This document shows positions 1 to 6,770 of a stretch of DNA of 18,933 bases, piece after piece. Source of the stretch: DATAYF01 sp036272735 (GTDB lineage Bacteria; Chloroflexota; Ktedonobacteria; Ktedonobacterales; Ktedonobacteraceae); assembly GCA_036272735.1 (NCBI GenBank), contig DATAYF010000621.1, positions 1 through 18,933 of the forward strand. Direction: 5' to 3'. The notes beneath the pieces were generated by a model. It did not search any database and was not told where the DNA came from. It saw only the letters and a program-made list of their open reading frames with translations. Made by a program: the position numbers and the translations under genes. Numbering within the stretch: the first letter of the stretch is position 1; each line of letters begins with the position of its first letter.

Positions 1-280
1 TGTCGTAGAAGTACTCTCACCATTCACGGAAAATGTGGATAGAAATGAGAAAATACGCAACTACCAGGCTACCCCAACCATCTACGAGATTGTGCTGATC
101 AACCAATTCGCCGTGCACGTTGAAGTCTACGAGCGCGATGAGCACGATAACACTACCTGGCACCTCAACACATATGGCCCCAGCAGTGACGTACTGCTGG
201 CCAGCCTGGATATCCACATCTCCATCGACGAGCTATACGCTGACATCGATTTCAGCCAACCTCTGCAAACTAACAAATAA
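1..280 (+). CDS. Uma2-family (DUF820) endonuclease, 3' end only
   Basis: Partial gene, open at the left edge; the frame reads from base 2. The first residues, VVEVLSPFTENVDRNEKIRN, match the core of the Uma2 / DUF820 family of PD-(D/E)XK-like putative nucleases: a hydrophobic strand ending in VEVLSP, then T...DR..K. The Glu of VEVLSP and the Lys of NEK would be the E-x-K-type active-site pair. The rest (YEIVLINQ, VEVYERD, LDIHISIDELYADIDF) follows the usual family C-terminus, so the 3' end looks intact. An internal GTG at 35 could be mistaken for a start but lies inside the conserved core. The gene ends in TAA, with TAG directly after, and runs into the terminator at 294-339. Cellular function of the family is poorly known; it is abundant in cyanobacteria and Chloroflexota. 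Confidence 0.8.
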   Translation, partial: VVEVLSPFTENVDRNEKIRNYQATPTIYEIVLINQFAVHVEVYERDEHDNTTWHLNTYGPSSDVLLASLDIHISIDELYADIDFSQPLQTNK

Positions 281-293
281 TAGCGACATACGC

Positions 294-339
294 AAAAAGA
301 GAAAAGGACGCTTCACAATGGGCGTCCTCTTCTCTTTTT
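294..339. terminator. Bidirectional intrinsic terminator between Uma2 gene and nuoN
   Basis: An inverted repeat with GC-rich core GGACGC (306-311) / GCGTCC (322-327), a 10-base loop, and an outer A/G-rich arm (294-305) pairing with a T/C-rich arm (328-339), with one mismatch. The plus strand ends in a T run and the minus strand also ends in a T run, so it can terminate both the converging Uma2-like gene and the nuo operon, whose stop codon is 26 bases away. Confidence 0.85.
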
Positions 340-365
340 TCTATGCGTTCGTCAGGCTACATCGC

Positions 366-1841
366 TTACTTGATCAACGAGGCCAGCAGAGGCGTGGCAG
401 CATTGACAGCCAGCGGAAGCACCGCCGAAACCACGAAGAACAGCACGACCAGGCCAGCAGTCGCAATCGTAATCGATGCGCTGAGGCTGGGCGAGGTCAC
501 CAGGCGATCCTCCTTAGCGGGAGCGTCGAAGAACATCACTTTGACGATGCGCCCGTAGTAGACCAGCGAGATGACGCTACTCAGCAGGGCGACAATCACC
601 AGCGCGTACTGACCAAGGCCCCAGGCAGCGGAGAAAATCACTACCTTACTCCAAAAGCCAGCCACCGGCGGAATGCCAGCCAGTGAGAGCAGGCATAGCG
701 CAGTCGCCGAACTCAGCAATGGCGCACGCCGCCACAGACCACGGAAGTCCTCAATCCGTTCGCCACCAGTCAGATTTGCCAACGCAATGATGCCGGAGAA
801 CGCGCCCAGGTTCGTGACCACGTAGATCAGGATGAAGAAGAGTAGCGCACCCACGCCATCTGACTTATTGGTTGCCAGGCTGGCAATGAAGCCAACCAGG
901 ATATACCCGGCCTGCGCGATACTGGAATAGGCCATCAAACGCTTGACGTTTGACTGCACAGCGGCGACAAGGTTGCCGAGCACCATTGTCAGGATGGCGA
1001 TAATGCTCAACACCAGGATCAGGTCGGACAGATTGACCTGCCCAAGCCCACCGTACATAAAGACGCGAATGAGCGCCGCGAAACCTGCCGCCTTCGAGCC
1101 AACCGAGAAGAAGGCCGTCGCGGGCGTGGGCGCACCTTCATAAATGTCGGGTGCCCACATATGGAACGGCACCGCCGAAATCTTGAAGCCGAAACCAGCG
1201 ATAATCAAGATATCGGACACCAGTACCAGCAGATTGCCGTTGTGCAGGCTGCTCCCAAAGGTACGCGCGATACCAACCAGATCGGTCGTGCCGGTCAAGC
1301 CATAGAGCAGCGCGAAGCCATAGAGCAAGATTGCCGAAGACATCGCTCCGAGCAGTACGTACTTAATCGATGCCTCAGCCGACTTCTGGTTATTCTGCAG
1401 CAGACCAGCCATTACGTAGAGCGGGAAGCTCGTCAATTCAAGCGAGATGTAGATAGAGATTAGTTCGCCGGTGCTCGCCATGAACATCATGCCCACCACC
1501 GAGAAAAGCATGAGCGCATAGAACTCGCCATCCGCCTTGACGTACTTGCCAATATACTCGTACGAGGCCAGAACCATAATAGCAGCGATCAGCAAGAAGA
1601 TCACATCAAAAAACAGTGCATATTGGTCAACCACAAACATGCCGAAGAAGGCTGTTTGGGTATGCTTGAACGTCAGGATCTGGGCCAGCGTAAAGGCCAC
1701 GGGCACAATCAAACCAAGCAGAGCGACCCCCGCCACAACGATGTGCCGCTTGACGAACAAGGAGACCATCATCACCGCCAGCGCGACCAGCATTAATGTC
1801 AGCTCTGGCGCGAGCAGATAGAGATCATATAGTTGAAACAT
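366..1841 (-). CDS. nuoN: NADH-quinone oxidoreductase subunit N
   Basis: NuoN (ND2-like), 491 aa, is one of three antiporter-like membrane subunits of respiratory complex I that couple quinone reduction to proton translocation across the cytoplasmic membrane. About 14 hydrophobic segments are visible. Family residues are present: a Glu in TM5 (E135, in SLELTSFPLYV) and the TM7 Lys (K220, in FGFKISAVPFHMWAPD), matching the E. coli NuoN Glu133 and Lys217 region. The start at 1841 (MFQLYDLYLLAPEL) has a good ribosome site, AAGGAG, six to seven bases upstream; a longer in-frame extension to 1886 begins MQGCDPP and is rejected. Last gene of the nuoJKLMN operon, 73 bp after nuoM, and followed by a strong terminator. 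Confidence 0.95.
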   Translation of the reverse strand: MFQLYDLYLLAPELTLMLVALAVMMVSLFVKRHIVVAGVALLGLIVPVAFTLAQILTFKHTQTAFFGMFVVDQYALFFDVIFLLIAAIMVLASYEYIGKYVKADGEFYALMLFSVVGMMFMASTGELISIYISLELTSFPLYVMAGLLQNNQKSAEASIKYVLLGAMSSAILLYGFALLYGLTGTTDLVGIARTFGSSLHNGNLLVLVSDILIIAGFGFKISAVPFHMWAPDIYEGAPTPATAFFSVGSKAAGFAALIRVFMYGGLGQVNLSDLILVLSIIAILTMVLGNLVAAVQSNVKRLMAYSSIAQAGYILVGFIASLATNKSDGVGALLFFILIYVVTNLGAFSGIIALANLTGGERIEDFRGLWRRAPLLSSATALCLLSLAGIPPVAGFWSKVVIFSAAWGLGQYALVIVALLSSVISLVYYGRIVKVMFFDAPAKEDRLVTSPSLSASITIATAGLVVLFFVVSAVLPLAVNAATPLLASLIK

Positions 1842-1854
1842 TAGGAACTCCTTA

Positions 1855-1869
1855 CCCCCAGCGAGGGGG
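1855..1869 (-). other. Short GC hairpin in the nuoM-nuoN spacer
   Basis: Read on the minus strand, CCCCC-tcgct-GGGGG forms a five-pair all-GC stem with a five-base loop, ending a few bases before the nuoN Shine-Dalgarno sequence. It lies in the only sizeable gap (73 bp) of an otherwise tightly packed operon. It could affect mRNA processing or nuoN translation; that role is an inference, and the stem is short. Confidence 0.4.
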
Positions 1870-1914
1870 GGATCGCAACCCTGCATTCAGATAGAGCTGC
1901 AATCCAGGCAAACG

Positions 1915-3525
1915 TTACTTGACGAATGCGACGGGCACATTGTGCATAATCTGAGTCAAACTTGGTTGAATGACATGGAAGAAAGGAGCTGGATAGACCC
2001 CCACGAACACGATCACAGCCGCCAGCACAAACAGCGGGATGCACTCGCGGAACGAGGCATCGGCCAACTTGTCCCATTTGGGATTAAAGGTGCCGTAGAA
2101 GACACGTTTCAACATCCACAACAGGTAGCTCGCAGTAAAGATCATGGTAAAGACCGCGATAATGGTAATCACCGTATAGATGCGGAAGCTCGCCGTGAAG
2201 ACCGTATACTCAGCCACAAATCCCGCCAGACCGGGCAGACCCAGCGAGGCTAGACCGGCAAACGTGAAGAGTGTGGCAAGCATCGGTACCCGTTTTGCAA
2301 CGCCGCCGAAGTCCGCAATCTGGCGCGTGTGTGCGTGATCGTAGATCACACCGACGCAGAAGAAGAGCAGACCCGAAATGATGCCGTGCGCAAACATCTG
2401 TACGGTCGCACCGGTCAGTGCAGCCGAGCGGAACGCCTCAGAGCCGATGATGGGGAAGATGCCATCACCCGCGCCAGCCGCCGCCGCAACACCGAGCAAC
2501 ACGATGCCCATGTGGCTCACGCTTGAATACGCGATCAGTCGCTTCATGTCCTTCTGCACCAGACAGATCAACGCGCCATAGATGATATTGATAACCGCCA
2601 GCACGGCCAGCACATTGGCAAACTGATGCACGCCTTGAGGGAGCAGCCCAAAGCAGATGCGGATCAGACCATAGGCCCCCATCTTCAACAACACACCCGC
2701 CAGAATCACACTGACCTCGGTGGGAGCGTCGGTGTGCACATCAGGCAGCCAGGTATGCAGCGGGAACATCGGGATCTTGACCGCGAAGGCCACAAAGATC
2801 AGCAGGAAGATCAGCAATTGCGCACCAATGGCGAAGCTGCCAACGTTGATCACACCCGTGATCTGGTGTGCCGCCAATGTAGGCATCATCGCCGTGGCCT
2901 GACCGGTCTGGGCATAGTTTCTGAAGTAGAAAATCAGGATACCGGCCAGCATGAAGATACTGCCAAAGAACGTGTACAGCAAAAACTTCCAGGCCGAATA
3001 GATGCGACCAGGCACGCCATGCTTGATCTGCTGGTTGCCCCAGATACCGATGAGCAAGAACATCGGGGCCAGTTCGACTTCCCAGAACAGAAAGAAGAGG
3101 AAAAGATCAACCGCCATAAAGACGCCCATCACGCCAGCTTCAAGCAGTAGCATCAGAGCGATATAGTCCTTCACGCGGTCGCGATTCCACCCATTGATGA
3201 TCGCCAACATCGTCAGGAGCGCGTTCAGCACTACCAGAGGCAGGCTAAGGCCATCAACGCCAACGGCATAATTGATATTGAATGGGACATTCCCGATATT
3301 GAAGTGAAACCAATTTATACTATAAACATCTTGCAAATTGTTGATCGCACCAAAACCGTTGCCAGCAGCCAGAAGCTGGAAATAGACCACCAGGCTCACC
3401 ACAAACGTGGCGGCCGCGAATACCAACCCCAGCCAACGCGCAGTACCCTTGGGCGTGGCGTATACGAACAGAGCACCGATCACCGGCAACAGGATAATCC
3501 AGGTGAGTGCACTTTGAAAAATCAT
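1915..3525 (-). CDS. nuoM: NADH-quinone oxidoreductase subunit M
   Basis: NuoM (ND4-like), 536 aa, is an antiporter-like proton-pumping subunit of complex I in the cytoplasmic membrane. Visible signatures are the TM5 Glu (E149, in FWEVELAPMFLLIGIWG) and the TM7 Lys (K250) in VAFAVKIPMFPLHTWLPDV followed by HTDAP, which align with E. coli NuoM Glu144 and Lys234. Further on, LVQKDMKRLIAYSSVSHMG is the classic broken-helix region of the family. Length is slightly above the usual 500-510 aa. The ATG at 3525 is 18 bp after the nuoL stop; the upstream region is purine-rich (GAGAGG farther away, AGAGGG very close), so the ribosome site is not ideal. Third-from-last product of the complex I membrane arm encoded here, between nuoL and nuoN as in most bacteria. 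Confidence 0.96.
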   Translation of the reverse strand: MIFQSALTWIILLPVIGALFVYATPKGTARWLGLVFAAATFVVSLVVYFQLLAAGNGFGAINNLQDVYSINWFHFNIGNVPFNINYAVGVDGLSLPLVVLNALLTMLAIINGWNRDRVKDYIALMLLLEAGVMGVFMAVDLFLFFLFWEVELAPMFLLIGIWGNQQIKHGVPGRIYSAWKFLLYTFFGSIFMLAGILIFYFRNYAQTGQATAMMPTLAAHQITGVINVGSFAIGAQLLIFLLIFVAFAVKIPMFPLHTWLPDVHTDAPTEVSVILAGVLLKMGAYGLIRICFGLLPQGVHQFANVLAVLAVINIIYGALICLVQKDMKRLIAYSSVSHMGIVLLGVAAAAGAGDGIFPIIGSEAFRSAALTGATVQMFAHGIISGLLFFCVGVIYDHAHTRQIADFGGVAKRVPMLATLFTFAGLASLGLPGLAGFVAEYTVFTASFRIYTVITIIAVFTMIFTASYLLWMLKRVFYGTFNPKWDKLADASFRECIPLFVLAAVIVFVGVYPAPFFHVIQPSLTQIMHNVPVAFVK

Positions 3526-3543
3526 GACCCTCTTATCCTCTCA

Positions 3544-5655
3544 CTAACGTACGATCAGTGCAAAAACGACTACCGCCAATACCGCGATACCGCCGAAGAA
3601 ACCAATCATGTACGACTGTACACGCCCGGTCTCGACATGGCGTACACCAGCACCCGCCCGGTTCACCAGGAAGGCCACGCCGTTGACGATACCATCGACC
3701 ACGTACGCGTCGAATGCCTGGCACAGTGCCGCGATACCTAAAATGATATAGCGCACGATGGCGTTGTAGAGATCGTCCAGGTAGTAGCGATTGTACAGCA
3801 GACGATGGAGGAAGCGCAGGAAGCCGTTATTCTCAACAGTCGCATGCAGTTTGGCAGCATCGACGCGAGCGTACATGACCCAGGCCACAACCAGACCAAC
3901 GATGGCTAACGCGACGCCAATCCAGGTATCCAGGCTGGCGAACAGCGTACCCACAGGTAAAACGGGCACATGAGCAGCAGGATTGACATAGCCGAAGAAA
4001 CCAAACCAGTAGCCCGCGAAGATGGCGAAGAGCGCCAAAATCACCAGTGGGATCGTGATCGTCAGTGGAGACTCGTGCGGTGTACCGACACCGCGATACG
4101 TGCCACCCCACAAACCAAACACCTTCCCATCCTTGCCACCAAAGGCCAGGATGTAGGCACGCAACATGTAGAACGAGGTCAGGCCAGCGGTCACCAGTGT
4201 CAGCGCATAGACACCATAATTATGACTCTCAAGTGCCTGACCGATCAGGAATTCTTTACTGTAGAAACCGGAGAAGCCAGGAAAACCAGAGATTGCCAGC
4301 ACAGCGACCATCCAGGTAATAGCCGTGACCGGCATATACCTGGCAAGCCCGCCCATCTTGCGCATATCCTGCACCTCTTTATGCGTGGCATGGTGTAGTG
4401 AAGCGATCACGCTACCAGCACCCAGGAAGAGCAGTGCCTTAAAGAAGGCATGCGTGAAGAGGTGGAACATACCGGGTCCAACGCCATACAGCGTAGGATC
4501 GGCAACGCCCAGGCCGACGAACATATAGCCGAGTTGACTAATCGTCGAGAAGGCCAGCACGCGCTTGAAGTCGGACTGCACCAGGGCTATCGTGGCCGCG
4601 AAAAACGCTGTAAAGCCACCAATCCAGGCTACCGTCTGCAAAGCGAAGGGGGCAGCCTCAACAAAGAGAGGATACGTACGAGCCACCATGTAGACACCGG
4701 CAGCAACCATCGTGGCCGCGTGGATCAGCGCGCTCACCGGCGTTGGACCTTCCATAGCAGAAGGCAACCAGGTGTGCAGCGGGAACTGCGCCGATTTACC
4801 AATCGCGCCGCAGAAGACCAGGATCATCGCCACAGCCAGGAAGGTCTTGTTCAAGGTCGCAGCCCTGGTGAACAAATCACTAAACTCGAAGGTGCCTGTA
4901 CTCGCGAAAAGCATCATAATGCCGATAATGAAACCAACGTCACCGATACGGTTCATAACGAACGCTTGAATAGCAGCACTGGAAGGCGATGGGCGCTGTT
5001 CGTCGGGTTTGGCGCGCTTGTTGATCCAGAAACCGATCAGCAAGTACGAGCTAAGGCCTACCAGTTCCCAGCCAATGAACATCACCAGGAAGTTCTGCGC
5101 GAAGACGATCACCAACATGGAGAAAGCGAAAAGCGACAGATAAGAGAAAAAGCGCGCGTAGCCCGCCGAGTTCTCCATATAGCCCTGCGAATAGAACTGC
5201 ACGAGCAGCGAGACCGAGGTCACCACCACCATCATCGCAATGCCGAGCTGATCGACCTTGAATTGAATATTGTAGGCCCAAAACCAGGGATAAGATAGCA
5301 CATTGAGTCCGGCGGTCGTCTGCAAAGCATGCACGGGATAGAGCACGCTACTAACCAACATCACCCAGGAATAGACACAGGCTATCGCCATAATAAGCAT
5401 AGCGGCGTAAGCGCTGGCCTTTGCTCCTGCAGTGAGCCGGGGAACCTTAGGATCGTCGTCGTCATCCTCACCATGTTCGCCTGCTTCCTGCCCATGAGAG
5501 CCATGCGCCTCGACAGCGTGTTCTTCAGCATGGGACGTTGCGGCAGCGATACGCGGGCGACTCAAAAGGTCCCACACGCGAGTACCGAAAATGACCACAA
5601 CGAAAGCAGCGAGCGGCGCGAACAAAACGACGGATGCATACTGATACAAAGCCAT
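3544..5655 (-). CDS. nuoL: NADH-quinone oxidoreductase subunit L
   Basis: NuoL (ND5-like), 703 aa, is the distal antiporter-like subunit of complex I; in the family its long C-terminal lateral helix braces the membrane arm. Signatures seen are GWELVGLSSYLLIGFWINKR (TM5 Glu E197) and GAIGKSAQFPLHTWLPSAME (TM7 Lys K287), then PTPVSALIHAATMVAAGVYM. The C-terminal region NRYYLDDLYNAIVRYI is also typical. I chose ATG 5655: GGTGA sits five bases before it, and the nuoK stop is just upstream. A GTG at 5667 would add four residues and overlap nuoK. The protein is longer than E. coli NuoL (613 aa), partly because of a His- and acid-rich stretch at about residues 39-69, between TM1 and TM2. Confidence 0.96.
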   Translation of the reverse strand: MALYQYASVVLFAPLAAFVVVIFGTRVWDLLSRPRIAAATSHAEEHAVEAHGSHGQEAGEHGEDDDDDPKVPRLTAGAKASAYAAMLIMAIACVYSWVMLVSSVLYPVHALQTTAGLNVLSYPWFWAYNIQFKVDQLGIAMMVVVTSVSLLVQFYSQGYMENSAGYARFFSYLSLFAFSMLVIVFAQNFLVMFIGWELVGLSSYLLIGFWINKRAKPDEQRPSPSSAAIQAFVMNRIGDVGFIIGIMMLFASTGTFEFSDLFTRAATLNKTFLAVAMILVFCGAIGKSAQFPLHTWLPSAMEGPTPVSALIHAATMVAAGVYMVARTYPLFVEAAPFALQTVAWIGGFTAFFAATIALVQSDFKRVLAFSTISQLGYMFVGLGVADPTLYGVGPGMFHLFTHAFFKALLFLGAGSVIASLHHATHKEVQDMRKMGGLARYMPVTAITWMVAVLAISGFPGFSGFYSKEFLIGQALESHNYGVYALTLVTAGLTSFYMLRAYILAFGGKDGKVFGLWGGTYRGVGTPHESPLTITIPLVILALFAIFAGYWFGFFGYVNPAAHVPVLPVGTLFASLDTWIGVALAIVGLVVAWVMYARVDAAKLHATVENNGFLRFLHRLLYNRYYLDDLYNAIVRYIILGIAALCQAFDAYVVDGIVNGVAFLVNRAGAGVRHVETGRVQSYMIGFFGGIAVLAVVVFALIVR

Positions 5656-5660
5656 TGTGT

Positions 5661-5981
5661 TCACCACTTCATCAAATCTATTTCGCCAACATCCACTGTG
5701 TCACGTTTGCGGTAGATCGCGATGATCATAGCAAGAGCAACCGCCGCCTCAGCCGCGGCGACAGTGATAATGAAAATAGCGAAAATCTGGCCTGTTAATA
5801 ATTGAGCATAAGACGCGACATGGTTAAAGTAAGCGAACGCCACTAGTGTGATATTGACGGCATTCAGCATAATTTCAATGCCCATCAACACGGCGATGGC
5901 GTTCCTCTTGGCAATCGCGCCATATAACCCGATGCTGAAAAGCACAGCACCGAGCACCAAAAAATGAGTTAACGTCAACAT
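5661..5981 (-). CDS. nuoK: NADH-quinone oxidoreductase subunit K
   Basis: NuoK (ND4L/MrpC-like), 106 aa, is a small three-helix subunit of complex I lying between NuoJ and the antiporter-like subunits. The signature GIEIMLNAVNITLVAF carries the conserved TM2 Glu, and QIFAIFIITVAAAEAAVALA carries the TM3 Glu; both are family residues needed for proton coupling. The C-terminus (KRDTVDVGEIDLMKW) is normal. The ATG at 5981 is preceded by GGGAGGAT within the end of nuoJ, five bases separate the two genes, and the stop is five bases before the nuoL ATG, so translation is probably coupled across this block. Confidence 0.97.
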   Translation of the reverse strand: MLTLTHFLVLGAVLFSIGLYGAIAKRNAIAVLMGIEIMLNAVNITLVAFAYFNHVASYAQLLTGQIFAIFIITVAAAEAAVALAMIIAIYRKRDTVDVGEIDLMKW

Positions 5982-5986
5982 AAGTA

Positions 5987-6508
5987 CTAATCCTCCCGAC
6001 CAATAACGATCGCCCCAACGATAGCCACCAACAGTACCAGGGAGGCAATTTCAAAAGGCAGTACATAACTATAGCTGGTCGGGCTGTAGAGTAATTGACC
6101 AATAGCAACGACATTGTTCTCGCCAGTTGGCAATTTGGCGGCAGTATTGACGGTACCAATCAAGTGCTGGCTAGCGGTCGCGGCATAGATAATGGCAACA
6201 CCCACAAGGGCGCTAATGACCAGGGCAACCACCCACAACTTATTAGTGGGGTTGGTGTGAGGTTGACCCTGAATACGTGTCAACATCAGCGCGAAGAGAA
6301 TAAGAATGGTCACCGCACCGGCATAGACAAGCACCTGCACAATGGCGATGAATTCAGCGTTGAGTAACACATAAATACCAGCAGCCATCGCAAACAGCAC
6401 GACCAGAGCGAGCGAACTGTGCACGATGTTGCGAAGTACGACCACCATCAATGCCGACCCCACCAGGATCACAGCAAGGACCCAGAATAATAGGGTGGCA
6501 AAATCCAT
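5987..6508 (-). CDS. nuoJ: NADH-quinone oxidoreductase subunit J
   Basis: NuoJ (ND6-like), 173 aa, is a membrane subunit of complex I with five predicted helices; its TM3 forms part of the central hydrophilic axis and carries the pi-bulge in solved structures. The conserved stretch AIVQVLVYAGAVTILILFAL is fully present, and the protein ends after a last helix with AIVIGRED. The ATG at 6508 has GAGGAA about seven bases upstream. First gene of the nuoJKLMN transcription unit here: upstream on the same strand there is no nuoI or nuoH, only the divergent promoter region shared with the pseudokinase gene. Confidence 0.96.
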   Translation of the reverse strand: MDFATLLFWVLAVILVGSALMVVVLRNIVHSSLALVVLFAMAAGIYVLLNAEFIAIVQVLVYAGAVTILILFALMLTRIQGQPHTNPTNKLWVVALVISALVGVAIIYAATASQHLIGTVNTAAKLPTGENNVVAIGQLLYSPTSYSYVLPFEIASLVLLVAIVGAIVIGRED

Positions 6509-6541
6509 AAGAAAATTCCTCTTGTTTTTTCAGCTATATGT

Positions 6542-6550
6542 ATTGTATCA
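6542..6550 (-). promoter_or_regulatory. Candidate extended -10 promoter of nuoJKLMN
   Basis: On the minus strand the sequence reads TGATACAAT, an extended -10 (TGn) joined to a TACAAT hexamer, 34 bases before the nuoJ ATG. This leaves room for a short leader with the ribosome site. A convincing -35 hexamer is not visible (TTCGTT at 18-bp spacing is weak), so the call rests on the -10 and its position. Confidence 0.45.
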
Positions 6551-6714
6551 TCCACACCACACCCGAACGAATTCAGGGTGGAGGAATGGGAGGTTGAGTA
6601 CAATCCCACATGCGATTCTAGCAAATCAGAACGCTCATGACAAGGGGGACGCCAAACCAATCTGTACATCCTACCTAGACTGCCTCGAATAGCTATCGCA
6701 AATATCTCAACGTA

Positions 6715-6723
6715 TGCTATAAT
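6715..6723 (+). promoter_or_regulatory. Candidate extended -10 promoter of the pseudokinase gene
   Basis: TGC followed by a perfect TATAAT (6718-6723), an extended -10 element, lies 48 bases before the TTG start of the downstream gene. No good -35 hexamer is seen at 16-18 bp. It diverges from the nuoJ promoter; about 165 bp separate the two -10 elements. I see nothing else recognisable in 6551-6714. Confidence 0.5.
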
Positions 6724-6770
6724 CTTCTTATTAGTGCATTACCTTTTTATGCAAGGGGCGTAGAAGAGGC

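Noticed and set aside
120..686. 188-codon plus-strand frame crossing the Uma2 3' end, the terminator and nuoN
   Set aside because: It crosses a strong terminator and overlaps two supported genes; low-complexity basic translation.
4450..5298. 282-codon open frame on the plus strand opposite nuoL
   Set aside because: It is a mirror of a clearly conserved complex I gene, its translation is rich in Arg, His and Gln without any domain, and no ribosome site precedes it.
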